A stretch of DNA of 64,000 nt, from assembly GCF_900232995.1 (NCBI RefSeq), contig NZ_OCVX01000007.1, forward strand, positions 846,738 to 910,737, given 5' to 3'. Positions 1-8,556 of the stretch are shown here, piece by piece; position 1 is the first letter of the stretch; each line of letters starts with the position of its first letter. The DNA is from Mycobacterium simulans. Its GTDB lineage: Bacteria; Actinomycetota; Actinomycetes; Mycobacteriales; Mycobacteriaceae. Below the pieces are notes generated by a model. It was given only the letters and a program-made list of their open reading frames with translations. It had not been told where the DNA came from and did not search any database. Made by a program: the position numbers and the translations under genes.

Positions 1-33
1 CAAGGAAAGACCCGCTTGAGGAGGCGGAGTCCG

Positions 34-2208
34 ATGAATTTTGCGGTGTTGCCACCAGAGATCAATTCGGCGCGGATGTTTTCTGGTGCGGGATCGGGCC
101 CACTATTGGCCGCCGCGGCGGCCTGGGACGGGTTAGCCAGCGAACTGAATTCGGCCGCGGCCTCGTTTGCGTCGGTGACCTCGGGGCTGGCTGGAGCGTC
201 GTGGCAGGGCCCCGCGTCGGCGGCAATGGCAGCCGCGGCGGCGCCGTATGCGGAGTGGTTGCGCGTCGCCGCAACCCAAGCCCAGACTTCGGCTGGTCAG
301 GCCAAGGCGGCGGCCTCGGCGTTTGAGGGGGCGTGGGCCGCAACCGTGCACCCGGTAGCCTTGGCGCTCAACAGGTCTGAGCTGATCGCATTAGTGCGAT
401 CGAACCTGTTGGGTATGAACGCCTCGGCGATCGGGGCGGTTGAGGCCCAGTACGAGCAGATGTGGGCCCAGGACGTGGCCGCGATGTCGAGCTATTACAG
501 CGGGGTGTCGGCCGCGGCTGCCCAGCTGACGCCCTGGCCGCAGGCAGCGCAAGCCCTGCCGGGCTTCAACCTGGGGATCGGCAACATCGGCAGCTGGAAC
601 GTAGGCAGCGGCAATACCGGTAGCTACAACTTCGGTGGTGGCAACAGCGGCCCCAGCGCCACCGGCGGTGGTAACAACAACGTGGGCTTCGGCAACTTCG
701 GCTCCTTCAACCTCGGGGCGGGCAACGGGAATGCGGCCATGGTCGCCGACGGCTTGGCTTACCCTGGCGCAGCCTCCGACAACGTTGGTACGGGCAACAT
801 CGGCCAATTCAACATCGGTATCGGCAACGTCGGCATCGGCAACATCGGCTTGGGCAACGGAAATTTGGCCACCGCAATCGCAGGTGCGCAGGCCGTGTCG
901 AACGTGGGCATCGGCAATCTCGGCAATCACAACACCGGCATCGGCAACGTCGGCAACCACAACTTCGGCATCGGCAACGTCGGCAGCAACAACATCGGTA
1001 TCGGGCTCACGGGCGACAACCAGATCGGCATCGGCGGACTCAATGCCAACAACGTCGGTTGGAACGTCGGGCTGGGCAACAACGGCAGCTTCAACTTTGG
1101 CTTCGCCAATACCGGCAATAGCAACTTCGGCCTGGCCAACACCGGCAACGGCAATATCGGCATCGGGCTCACCGGCGACAATCAGATCGGTTTCGGCGGA
1201 TGGAACTCCGGCGCCGGCAACAGCGGCTTGTTCAACTCGGGCACCGACAACTCCGGGTTCTTCAACTCCGGCAGCTCCAACTGGGGCATAGCGAATACCG
1301 GAAGCCACAACTGGGGCATGGTGAACTCGGGCACGACCAACACCGGCATCGGCAATACCGGCAGCACCAACACCGGCCTATGGAACGCCGGCAGCGTCAA
1401 TACTGGTTCCTTCAACGCGGGCAGTACCAATATGGGGCTCGGGAACTCGGGCAACGGAAATCTGGGCGCCTTCAACTCCGGCGGGACCGCACTATTCGGC
1501 CATAACGTTGGCTTCTTCAACGCCGGCAACCACAACGTCGGTTCGTTCAATGCCGGTTTCGGAAACGTGGGCTGGTCCAACACCGGCATCGGGAATACCG
1601 GCGGATTCAACAGCGGCGGCAACGGCACCGACCCCGTCTTCGGACCGGGAGTCATCGGACAGGCTGGCAATACGGGCTTCTTCAACTCGGGCTTCACGAA
1701 TACCGGCTTCTTCAACTCAGGCGACACCAACACCGGTTTGTGGAACTCGGGCAACGTCAACACCGGCTTCGGCGGAACCGGCAGCTTTAGCGGCAACTCG
1801 GGCTTTGGCAATTCGGGCACCGGTAACTCTGGCTTCTTTAACACCAGCAACTACAACTCCGGCTTCGCCAATTCGGCCAGCGGCGGCTATAGCTCGGGCT
1901 GGGGCAACTCCGGCGGCGGCGACGACAACGTGGGCTTCTTCAACGCAAGCAGCGGCGGCACCAACACGGGCTTCTTCAACCGTGGCGCCTACGGGTTGCA
2001 GGTGGGCTTCTTCAATTCGGGCAATCATGACGTGGGTTTCATGAACTCGGGCTACTACAACACCGGGTTCCTCAACTCGGGCGAACACAGCTCGGGCGTC
2101 GGTAACAGCGGCGGGATGGAAAACTCAGGCTTCGGCAATTCGGGCGGCTTCGACTCGGGTGGATTCAACGCGGGGCCCGGGCAAGCGGGCTTCTTCAACC
2201 GAGCGTGA
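34..2208 (+). CDS. PPE family protein, MPTR subfamily
   Basis: A 724-residue PPE protein, probably exported by a type VII (ESX) system and surface or cell-wall associated. The start is the ATG at 34, giving MNFAVLPPEIN with the PPE motif at residues 7-9; a GAGGAGG-like ribosome binding site lies at 18-24. The PPE domain fills about the first 175 residues and carries a W-Q-G turn at 57-59, typical of the heterodimer with a PE partner. From about residue 185 to the end the protein is made of NxGxGNxG and FFNSG pentapeptide-type repeats, the major polymorphic tandem repeat type. No PE gene lies immediately upstream inside the window, so its partner is unknown. All long antisense and out-of-frame ORFs here are shadows of the repeat. 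The assignment to family is certain; the biological role is not known. Confidence 0.93.
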   Translation: MNFAVLPPEINSARMFSGAGSGPLLAAAAAWDGLASELNSAAASFASVTSGLAGASWQGPASAAMAAAAAPYAEWLRVAATQAQTSAGQAKAAASAFEGAWAATVHPVALALNRSELIALVRSNLLGMNASAIGAVEAQYEQMWAQDVAAMSSYYSGVSAAAAQLTPWPQAAQALPGFNLGIGNIGSWNVGSGNTGSYNFGGGNSGPSATGGGNNNVGFGNFGSFNLGAGNGNAAMVADGLAYPGAASDNVGTGNIGQFNIGIGNVGIGNIGLGNGNLATAIAGAQAVSNVGIGNLGNHNTGIGNVGNHNFGIGNVGSNNIGIGLTGDNQIGIGGLNANNVGWNVGLGNNGSFNFGFANTGNSNFGLANTGNGNIGIGLTGDNQIGFGGWNSGAGNSGLFNSGTDNSGFFNSGSSNWGIANTGSHNWGMVNSGTTNTGIGNTGSTNTGLWNAGSVNTGSFNAGSTNMGLGNSGNGNLGAFNSGGTALFGHNVGFFNAGNHNVGSFNAGFGNVGWSNTGIGNTGGFNSGGNGTDPVFGPGVIGQAGNTGFFNSGFTNTGFFNSGDTNTGLWNSGNVNTGFGGTGSFSGNSGFGNSGTGNSGFFNTSNYNSGFANSASGGYSSGWGNSGGGDDNVGFFNASSGGTNTGFFNRGAYGLQVGFFNSGNHDVGFMNSGYYNTGFLNSGEHSSGVGNSGGMENSGFGNSGGFDSGGFNAGPGQAGFFNRA

Positions 2209-2611
2209 CGCTGCTTGCCCTGACAGCTCGCACTGCAATCGGGTTCACCTGGCCCGCGCGGGCGACAACTCAGACACCAGAGTTGCCCAGACAGCACGCC
2301 GCTTGGGCGTGAAAGGCATCAACTTCCGCAGAATCAACGTATTGCACCGCTCAGTGCCGACAAGTCGGGTTATCAAAGCCGCGCAAACGTATTGGTGAGA
2401 CCACAATCCGAGTCACCGCATTCGCGGATTATTAGCTAATTCTTTGAACTGGCGTGTTTACCCGGTGCGACATGGCCGGGGAGGGGCAGACTAGTGCGCT
2501 GGCGCGTTGTGGGCCCTGCCTGGTTACCGATGCGTGAAAACTGAGATGCAAAGTCAGCATCTGGATAGGCTTTAGCGACACGGATCGCTGACTCGACGTG
2601 GAAGGGGCGGA
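2209..2611. other. Intergenic region, 403 bp
   Basis: No convincing gene. Short ORFs overlap the end of the PPE gene and lack a family signature. The AT-richer stretch at about 2425-2450 (TTATTAGCTAATTC) may hold promoter elements for the downstream PE gene, which has a GGGGCGGA ribosome binding site just before its GTG start. Confidence 0.5.
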
Positions 2612-4222
2612 GTGTCACTTCTAGTCGTGGCTCCCGACTGGCTGGTGTCGGCCGCATCGGACCTTGAGAGCCTGGGTTCGGCGCTGAATGCGGCGAATGC
2701 GGCAGCTGCCGTTCCGACCACTGGACTTGCGGCTGCTGCCGGTGATGAAGTATCGGTCGCGCTGGCGGCGCTCTTTGCCGGGTTCGGTAAGGAGTATCAG
2801 GCTCTCAGCGTCCAGATCAGCGGGTTCCATCAACAGTTTGTACAGTCGCTGAACTCGGCGGTTGTGTCGTATCAGGCCACCGAAGCGGCCGTCACGGCGC
2901 CGTTGCGGGCCGTTGAGCAAAACGTCCTGGGCGCGGTCAATGCACCCACTGAGGCGTTGCTCGGGCGCCCACTGATCGGCAACGGAGCCGACGGGACGGC
3001 CGCCAGCCCGAATGGGGGCGCTGGCGGGCTGCTGTATGGCAATGGCGGCAACGGCTATTCGCAGACGAACCCTGGGGTGACCGGCGGGTTTGGTGGCCCG
3101 GCAGGTTTGATCGGCAACGGGGGAGCCGGGGGCGCGGGAGGAATGGGCGCGACCGGCGGCAACGGCGGTACCGGTGGGTGGCTGTGGGGCAACGGCGGAG
3201 TCGGCGGGGAAGGAGGCGGGTCCTTTGCCACCGGCGGCAACGGCGGGCTGGGTGGTGCGGCGGGTCTGATCGGCTCGGGTGGGACCGGCGGCGCCGGTGG
3301 CGTCGGCGCCGGTGGGATTCGCGGCTATGGCGGCGCGGGTGGCCGCGCCGGTTGGTTGGCGGGCGCCCCCGGGACAAGTGGTACCGGGTGGGACGGCAGA
3401 ACCGTTCGGATGGACGTGTACGCCGAGACCGAGCCGGTGGTACACCTGTCCGTCAACGGCGGGCCGAGCATTCCGTCGCTCGTTGACACCGGATCCGAGG
3501 GCCTGGTCATCACGCCCGCCGCCCTCGGCGGCCCGTTGGGCGTTCTGCGCCTGGGCTTACCGGTGTCGTTTGGGATCAGCGGGTACAGCGGGGGGTTGAC
3601 CTATATCTTCGCCACCTATAACGCGCCGGTCGACTTCGGGAACGGCATCGTTACCGCCGGGACCCCGGTCAACGTGGTCTTGCTGTCCTTCCCGCAAACC
3701 TTCGAGGGATACTTTGCGCCCGCCGGCGTAACCAGTGTCTTGGGTCTCGGGCCAAACGCCGTGGGCCCTGGGCCGAGCAGTCCGGTCACAGCGTTGGGCG
3801 GCGATCTCAATCAGGGCGTCCTGATCGACCAGCCCGGCCGCGAGTTGCAGTTCGGCCCCAACACGGGAACGGAAAGAGTCGCGGTTTCCGGAGCGCCCAT
3901 CAGCACCGTGCATGTAAAGATCGGGGACGGGCCGCTCCAACCCGTCACGGCGATTATTGATTCCGGGGGCGTGACCGGAACCATGCCGTCATATCTATTG
4001 AATGGCCAGACTTCCGGAAGCTTGCCAGCGAATACCCTCATTACCGTGTACGCCAGCGACGGTGTGACAGAGCTGTACCACTACACGACGTCCGCGGGCT
4101 ACAGCCCAATTGTCACGACGGGCAGCACAATGAATACCGGAAACAAGCCCTTCGAGCTGCAACCGATCTATATCAGCTACTCACCGGGCGGAGTTGGGAC
4201 AACGATCTTCAACAACCCGTGA
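2612..4222 (+). CDS. PE_PGRS protein with C-terminal PecA-type aspartic protease domain (PE_PGRS35-like)
   Basis: A 536-residue protein beginning at a GTG preceded by GAAGGGGCGGA. Residues 1-100 are a PE domain; the usual Pro-Glu at 8-9 is Pro-Asp here. A short PGRS stretch of GGNGG/GGAGG triplets follows from about 125 to 255. The C-terminal 270 residues form a retropepsin-like aspartic protease domain with two half-sites: DTGS at residue 292 and DSGG at residue 450. Members of this family (PecA of M. marinum; PE_PGRS35, PE_PGRS16 and PE26 in M. tuberculosis) are ESX-5 substrates, and PecA processes other PE_PGRS proteins and LipY at the surface. The convergent neighbour is a cutinase like cfp21, as in the Rv1983-Rv1984c pair remembered from H37Rv. 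Protease activity is inferred from the motifs. Confidence 0.92.
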   Translation: MSLLVVAPDWLVSAASDLESLGSALNAANAAAAVPTTGLAAAAGDEVSVALAALFAGFGKEYQALSVQISGFHQQFVQSLNSAVVSYQATEAAVTAPLRAVEQNVLGAVNAPTEALLGRPLIGNGADGTAASPNGGAGGLLYGNGGNGYSQTNPGVTGGFGGPAGLIGNGGAGGAGGMGATGGNGGTGGWLWGNGGVGGEGGGSFATGGNGGLGGAAGLIGSGGTGGAGGVGAGGIRGYGGAGGRAGWLAGAPGTSGTGWDGRTVRMDVYAETEPVVHLSVNGGPSIPSLVDTGSEGLVITPAALGGPLGVLRLGLPVSFGISGYSGGLTYIFATYNAPVDFGNGIVTAGTPVNVVLLSFPQTFEGYFAPAGVTSVLGLGPNAVGPGPSSPVTALGGDLNQGVLIDQPGRELQFGPNTGTERVAVSGAPISTVHVKIGDGPLQPVTAIIDSGGVTGTMPSYLLNGQTSGSLPANTLITVYASDGVTELYHYTTSAGYSPIVTTGSTMNTGNKPFELQPIYISYSPGGVGTTIFNNP

Positions 4223-4235
4223 GCTGCTGCCCCGC

Positions 4236-4898
4236 TCAATCGCGTTGCGGCCCTTGACCGAGCTTGTTAGCCGCGAATGTCGCTGCCTGGCTTGTCATCC
4301 CGGATTGAATGTACGAAACGTGCGCCATGATGTTCCCGCCTCCGGTGCAAATCGGATCGTCGGGAGCGCACAAGCTAAGGGTCTTGGAGCTGAATTGCGG
4401 GCTGATTGTCGGCAGCGGCTGGCCGCCCCACAACATGCGCGAGAATCCACTGGATGGCTCGCCGAAGAGCGCGACAGCGGCGACGTGATCCGCCACCGGG
4501 GCGGGCAGCGCTGCGCTGGCCAAATCGATCACGGTCGCGCCCTGTGAATACCCCCCAAGGACGAACTTCGTGTTCGGGCAGCTGGCCGCGGTGGCCTGGA
4601 TGTAGGCGCTCGCGTCATCGGAGCCGGTTGTCGCGCTGTTGTGGTAATCGTCGTTCGCTGGGTAATTGACCGCGTAGACCCCGACCGTCCGGCCAACAAC
4701 CTGCGAACTCAGCGAGTCGACAAACGCCTCGCCGACGTTGCCAAGACCCGGCTCTTGATGGGTACCTCGAGCAAAAACCACTGCGACGTCGGAACATGCA
4801 TCAGCTGAGGCAACGGGACTGACAGCGGGCGCGCTCACGAGCGCCCCAGCTATCACTGCGGCGACGCCGATGATGCGGACAAGGCTGCATGAAATCAT
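4236..4898 (-). CDS. cfp21: Secreted cutinase / culture filtrate protein 21 (Culp1-like)
   Basis: A 220-residue secreted serine esterase of the cutinase-like (Culp) family. The chosen ATG at 4898 gives a Met-Ile-Ser-Cys-Ser start and a signal peptide that ends near ASADACSD. The mature protein has the nucleophile elbow GYSQG, the acid region CAPDDPICTGG and the His region NIMAHVSY, a full Ser-Asp-His set, plus four cysteines for the two usual disulphides. It closely matches Cfp21 (Rv1984c) throughout, including FARGTH and LFGEPSSGFS. In-frame codons extend upstream to 5036 but would bury the signal peptide, so the longer start is rejected. Culp1 hydrolyses medium-chain esters and is a known secreted antigen. 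It is convergent with the PE aspartic-protease gene, with 13 bp between the stop codons. Confidence 0.93.
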   Translation of the reverse strand: MISCSLVRIIGVAAVIAGALVSAPAVSPVASADACSDVAVVFARGTHQEPGLGNVGEAFVDSLSSQVVGRTVGVYAVNYPANDDYHNSATTGSDDASAYIQATAASCPNTKFVLGGYSQGATVIDLASAALPAPVADHVAAVALFGEPSSGFSRMLWGGQPLPTISPQFSSKTLSLCAPDDPICTGGGNIMAHVSYIQSGMTSQAATFAANKLGQGPQRD

Positions 4899-5273
4899 CT
4901 GCACATGCTGACATACCGACAACGACCGCTGCCGGGCGCCCGTGCGGGGATCAGCGTCCACAACATACGAAAGGGAAAGGGACCGTACCCTTTCCCACTC
5001 GCGAGATATGGGAATAGGGCACGGGGAGGCTAACACCGGGGTGTCGGTGCAGTTGTTCGGTGGCCATGATCGCAGAAACTCCTTGAACTACAGCACTTCT
5101 GAGCTTCCCAGCATGGGGAGCCGCGCAAACGATTCGCCGCACTGTGGCAACGGTTGCCGCCGCGGGGCATTGCGAGGTCGCCATCATGAAGTCGCCATCA
5201 TCGAGTTCGGCGATGCTCGTCGCGTCGTTACCGACAATGTCCCATCGGTGCAGCCGCCTCATATGCTCCGGAC
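4899..5273. other. Intergenic region between cfp21 and sugar kinase, 375 bp
   Basis: A divergent promoter region serving cfp21 (minus) and the sugar kinase (plus). Several ORFs overlap it on both strands, but none has a recognisable family signature, and their starts lie inside neighbouring genes. A near-tandem pair CATCATGAAGTCGCCATCAT is visible at about 5181-5200. I see nothing else that I can support. Confidence 0.45.
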
Positions 5274-6230
5274 ATGGAGAAGGCAGACCGCGTCATAACC
5301 CAAGTCGAGATCGCTGTCGTAGGTGTGCATGTCCTGGACACCCACGTCATTGGAATCACGTCCATTCCCGAAGGCTCGCAGGGCCAGCTCGTCGAGACGA
5401 TCAAGATTTCCCCTGCGGGGACCGCGGGCGGCACTGCCGTCGTACTGAGTCGGCTTGGAGCCACGGTCCATTCCTTCGGTGCCATCGGCACCGACGCGAT
5501 GGGCGACACCCTACTGGCGATGCTCAGCCTAGAAGGCGTCGACGTCGGTGGTCTGATTCGGACCTCGGCGAGCCAGACATCGGCATCAGTCATCCCGGTG
5601 CGCCCCAATGGCGAGCGCCCCGCCTGGCACTGCGTGGGCGCCAACGCCGTATTCACTCTCGACGACCTCGACCTTGACGAGCTCATTCGGTCGTCGCACC
5701 TGCATCTGGGTGGTCCCGAGTTCCTCGGCGGTCCGGCGGCCAGCGAGCTGCTTGAGTGCGCAAAGGCCAACGGGCTCAGCACATCCGTTGATATTCTTGC
5801 CGCCGGGGATCCCGGGTTACTGCAGTGGATTGCTGATGCCCTGCCCCACACCGACTACCTGTTGCCCAATGACGAGCAAGTGTTGGGCTTCACTGGGGCC
5901 CCTGACCTTCTTACCGGTGCCCAATATCTACTGGGCGCGGGCCCCGCATGCTTGGCGGTGACGCAGGGCAGCAAAGGTGCGCTGATCGTTTCGAATGAGG
6001 AAACGTTCGAAGTGCCCGCGTTCGCGGTAGATGTGGTCGATACCACCGGTTGCGGTGACGCGTTCTCGGCCGGATTCATCCTCGGCCGTGCGCTGGGACG
6101 CAGCCTTTCGGAAGCGGCTCGACTCGGATGCGCGACCGCGGCACAAGTTGCCGGCGGAATCGGAACCGACGCTGGAACATACGACCTCGACGCGGTCGAC
6201 GCGTTCATTCACCGCGGCGACACCCGTTAA
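5274..6230 (+). CDS. PfkB/ribokinase-family carbohydrate kinase
   Basis: A 318-residue cytoplasmic sugar kinase of the PfkB superfamily, which transfers phosphate from ATP to a sugar or nucleoside hydroxyl. The N-terminal half has the substrate-side pattern of the family, with GGTAVVLSRLG near residue 57 and GAIGTDAMGD near 72. The C-terminal signature is DTTGCGDAFSAGF, with the anion-hole Gly-Cys-Gly and catalytic base Asp262. Most family members have GAGD, so the Cys is a mild variant. Substrate cannot be told from sequence: ribokinase, ketodeoxygluconate kinase and nucleoside kinase are all possible. Start is ATG 5274; no strong ribosome binding site is visible, so a downstream start remains possible. 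It stands alone, with no sugar transporter or regulator beside it. Confidence 0.85.
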   Translation: MEKADRVITQVEIAVVGVHVLDTHVIGITSIPEGSQGQLVETIKISPAGTAGGTAVVLSRLGATVHSFGAIGTDAMGDTLLAMLSLEGVDVGGLIRTSASQTSASVIPVRPNGERPAWHCVGANAVFTLDDLDLDELIRSSHLHLGGPEFLGGPAASELLECAKANGLSTSVDILAAGDPGLLQWIADALPHTDYLLPNDEQVLGFTGAPDLLTGAQYLLGAGPACLAVTQGSKGALIVSNEETFEVPAFAVDVVDTTGCGDAFSAGFILGRALGRSLSEAARLGCATAAQVAGGIGTDAGTYDLDAVDAFIHRGDTR

Positions 6231-6250
6231 GCAGGGTTGCTGTACGAGGC

Positions 6251-6529
6251 TTAGCTTGCCAGTTCACCGATTCGGCCGGCGATGACATCGTCCCAATCAT
6301 CGAGCCGCGAGAGAAAAAACGCCTCGGCCTCATCGAAGGTGATGTCCGGGTTAGGGCCGATCAGGCCTGCGACATCCTCGTATACGCGCGAGGCCTCCGG
6401 ATCAACGAAATCCCATTGGCCGAGCGGCCATTCGGCGGTGAGGTAACCCGCATCCGAGTATTCCTGGTACAACGGCGTTCGGGGATACGGAAGGATCCGG
6501 CCGAGGAACTTGAAGGCGTTCGTGTATTT
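6251..6529 (-). pseudogene. C-terminal fragment, possibly of a B12-binding radical SAM protein
   Basis: An in-frame stretch of about 85 residues ending at 6251 reads like the natural C-terminus of a larger protein: it contains PRTPLYQEYSDAGYL, then WDFVDPEASRVYEDVAGL, then an acidic helix ending GRIGELAS. The pattern T-P-L-Y-x-E-Y is common near the C-terminus of B12-binding radical SAM enzymes, which is the basis of the guess. Upstream on the minus strand the frame runs into the 3' end of the TetR gene, and no start codon, radical SAM CxxxCxxC cluster or barrel is present. It is therefore a gene relic. The family call is tentative. Confidence 0.4.
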
Positions 6530-6573
6530 CGTCGTCGGACTTCCGGCAATGCTGCGTTTTGATTCCGTCGCAT

Positions 6574-7224
6574 TCAACGGTTCTTGGCAGCCCGGGTTGA
6601 CGGCGAACGGCTTGCTGAATCGTCGATCCCAAGAACTGTCGCGATAGTTGATGCCCACCAAGTCATTTGGCATCCAGAGTCGCTCGCGTCGGGTTCGGTC
6701 ATGCCGACGCTACGGCGAAACGCAGCGCCGTATGCGGTTTCGGTTGCCAGAGCTTGATGGAGTGCCGCTACAGCCAGCTGCGTCTGTGAACGCGGCGGTC
6801 GCCGACCGCCTCGAGGCGTGCGCAGGTTGTGCAACACATCGACGACCGGTTCGAGCATGCCGCTACCGTTGTCACGCCAGCCTGCGGCGTGAAGCGCGAT
6901 CGCGAGCTCGCCATAACCGCGGGCGTACACAGAATAAATGCCATCGATGAGCCGTCGTACCGTCGGCGGCTGTTCAAGCCAGTGCTCCGTCGCCTCGGTG
7001 ATCCCCGCGCGAATGCGACGGCCGCCATGCCTCAGGAGTGCCTGCAGCAGCTCGTCCCGTGTCCCGAAGTGATGCGCGACGCCCGCATCGGTGATGCCGA
7101 GTTGTTGGGCGACGGCACGCATTTGAACGGCCCGCGGGCCACCCAAAATCAGGAGTTGCTCGGCCGCCTCAAGGATCGCCGATTTCGCTTCCTCCGGCTG
7201 ACGCCGGACACGCTGCGCGGACAC
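6574..7224 (-). CDS. TetR/AcrR-family transcriptional regulator
   Basis: A 216-residue one-component repressor. The N-terminal DNA-binding domain has the expected helix-turn-helix from about residue 25 to 60, with AILEAAEQLLILGG, then ITDAGVAHHFGTRDELL. The remaining 150 residues are the ligand-binding and dimerisation domain, which is poorly conserved and gives no hint of ligand. The gene is divergent from a tautomerase-family gene. The 84-bp gap between them holds two CTTGACAT-type palindromes (7238-7251 and 7263-7282), which fits autoregulation and control of the tautomerase. The extreme C-terminus overlaps DNA that may derive from a neighbouring relic, so the natural end could have been shorter. 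Start GTG at 7224 leaves the palindromes just upstream. Confidence 0.85.
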   Translation of the reverse strand: MSAQRVRRQPEEAKSAILEAAEQLLILGGPRAVQMRAVAQQLGITDAGVAHHFGTRDELLQALLRHGGRRIRAGITEATEHWLEQPPTVRRLIDGIYSVYARGYGELAIALHAAGWRDNGSGMLEPVVDVLHNLRTPRGGRRPPRSQTQLAVAALHQALATETAYGAAFRRSVGMTEPDASDSGCQMTWWASTIATVLGIDDSASRSPSTRAAKNR

Positions 7225-7237
7225 ACAGTTAGCCTAA

Positions 7238-7282
7238 CTTGACATGTCAAGGTAGAGAAACATACCTTGACATATCAAGGTA
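7238..7282. promoter_or_regulatory. Two palindromic operators in the TetR/tautomerase divergent promoter
   Basis: CTTGACATGTCAAG at 7238-7251 is a perfect 14-bp palindrome. TACCTTGA-CATA-TCAAGGTA at 7263-7282 is a second palindrome with the same half-site (CTTGA...TCAAG) and 8-bp perfect arms. Each contains a TTGACA-like -35 hexamer, so binding would block transcription. The half-site repetition and position between divergent TetR and tautomerase genes indicate TetR operators. Confidence 0.75.
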
Positions 7283-7308
7283 TAGACTTGCCGCGGAAGG
7301 AGCCGACT

Positions 7309-7785
7309 ATGCCGATGATCGATTTGACCTTGCCAAAGGGGAAATTCGACCGTGCCCAGCAGGAGGCATTGGCCGCCGAACTCACTCGCCTAATCATTCA
7401 CTGGGAGAGCGGAACTGACCGGCCAGGCTACGACAAGGCGTCGTGGGCATTCGTGCAGGAGCTTGACCTGATCGAAGTGGGCGGGCGGCCGCGCGTCCCC
7501 GAAGGTCGACAGGTGTACCGCGTTGTTGTCAGCGTTCCCAAGGGCTCGCTGGACGACAGGCGCCGATGCGGGCTCATCACCGATGTTGCCCACGCCGTTG
7601 TCGCGGCAGAGGGTAGTGAACCAAGTCCGGGAAACCTCATGCGCGTGTGGTGCATAATCGACGAAGTCGCTGATGGCAATTGGGGCGTTGGTTCCGCACC
7701 TATGCGACTGCGGGACCTCGCAGCCCGCTTCGGTGTACGACCGGGCGACTCACGCTGGGAGGAACTTAGCTTCGACCAGCGCTGA
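7309..7785 (+). CDS. Tautomerase (4-oxalocrotonate tautomerase superfamily) protein
   Basis: A 158-residue protein of the tautomerase superfamily. The chosen ATG at 7309 is followed by Pro2, which becomes the catalytic amino-terminal proline after Met removal, and is preceded by a strong GGAAGGAG ribosome binding site at about 7295-7302. Two beta-alpha-beta halves are visible: PMIDLTLPKGKFDRAQQEAL, and a second half with VYRVVVSVPKGSLDDRRRCGLI, as in the longer fused tautomerases. A further upstream in-frame ATG at 7267 falls inside the operator and would hide the catalytic proline, so it is rejected. It is divergent from a TetR gene and probably induced by a small carbonyl or aromatic compound. 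The substrate is unknown. Confidence 0.85.
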   Translation: MPMIDLTLPKGKFDRAQQEALAAELTRLIIHWESGTDRPGYDKASWAFVQELDLIEVGGRPRVPEGRQVYRVVVSVPKGSLDDRRRCGLITDVAHAVVAAEGSEPSPGNLMRVWCIIDEVADGNWGVGSAPMRLRDLAARFGVRPGDSRWEELSFDQR

Positions 7786-7835
7786 GATCGTCGCCGAGCG
7801 CCTCGCCTCGCATATCAAACGAGGTGATCGCCTAG

Positions 7836-7996
7836 GCGCAGCACGGCCGCGGAGAACGCAAACGCCCGTCCACTGACTCGGCCTCGCCCACCCCGGCCGA
7901 ACTGGTCGTCGTACGGCTCGTCAGCGAGGGCCTGGCCAACAAAGACATCGCCACAAGGCTTTTCGTCTCACCATGCACCATGGAAACCAGCTCACA
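7836..7996 (+). pseudogene. C-terminal relic of a LuxR-family regulator
   Basis: Reading from 7836 gives AQHGRGERKRPSTD, then SPTPAELVVVRLVSEGLANK, DIATRLFVSP and TMET. This is the linker and first two recognition helices of a LuxR-type helix-turn-helix as found at the C-terminus of the large mycobacterial AAA+/cyclase LuxR regulators. There is a TAG just upstream (7833), the last helix is garbled after TMET, and no ATPase domain is nearby. It is a short relic with no start codon. Confidence 0.65.
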
Positions 7997-8096
7997 CACG
8001 TTTCTACCTAGGGGCAGCGTCGTTGCGACATGCTGTCAAGAGTCAGCCGGACTAAGCTGAACGGCAACAAGTGCGACAACGCTCAGAGGTGTGCAA

Positions 8097-8489
8097 ATGT
8101 GGATGATCGTTTGCCGTCTGGTCTCCATAGCCGCCATGGTGTTAGCACCGATGGCCATCGCGACGGTCGTGTCACCAGGCGTGAGTTCTGCGCAATGCGC
8201 CGACGGCGAGTGGTGGGATTCAAAGGCGAACCTGTGCCGACCACCGGACGCGCCACTAGCTTTGCCGTGCGATGCCGGCCAGTGGTGGGACCCGACCGCC
8301 AATCTCTGCCGACCCCTGGGGATTGGGCCGCAGCCACTCGGCTGTGAGGCAGGCCAATGGTGGGATCCCACGGCCAACATATGCCGCCCCTTGGGCGTCG
8401 GACCGCAACCGCTGGCATGCGACAACGGCTGGTGGTGGGATCCGATCTCAAACGCATGCCGACCACCGGTGCTGCCTCCGCCCGGGTAA
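8097..8489 (+). CDS. Small secreted protein with four Cys/Trp repeats
   Basis: A 130-residue exported protein. ATG at 8097 is preferred over GTG 8091 because AGAGG lies 7 bases ahead. Residues 1 to about 30 are a signal peptide with a hydrophobic core (MVLAPMAIATVV) and a likely cut near VSSAQC. The mature part is built almost entirely of four repeats with the pattern C-x4-WWD-x4-N-x-C-R-P, separated by short Pro/Leu/Gly linkers, and it ends in a Pro-rich tail. Each repeat has two cysteines, so each may close as a small disulphide loop around the Trp pair. Function unknown; such short Trp/Cys repeats could bind carbohydrate or peptidoglycan, but this is only a guess. It is followed by a membrane oxidoreductase gene on the same strand. 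Confidence 0.8.
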   Translation: MWMIVCRLVSIAAMVLAPMAIATVVSPGVSSAQCADGEWWDSKANLCRPPDAPLALPCDAGQWWDPTANLCRPLGIGPQPLGCEAGQWWDPTANICRPLGVGPQPLACDNGWWWDPISNACRPPVLPPPG

Positions 8490-8556
8490 CCGGCGACCCG
8501 CATCTCGGGGCGCGGCGGGTGATCTGCAGGGGCCTCGCCCGTAGCCCGGCCACCCC

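Noticed and set aside
391..1308. Long minus-strand ORF (305 residues) antisense to the PPE gene
   Set aside because: Low-complexity Val/Ala/Asp-rich translation is the mirror of the NxGxGNxG repeat; no ribosome binding site or family.
4951..5262. 103-residue minus-strand ORF upstream of cfp21
   Set aside because: No family signature or ribosome binding site; covers the divergent promoter region.
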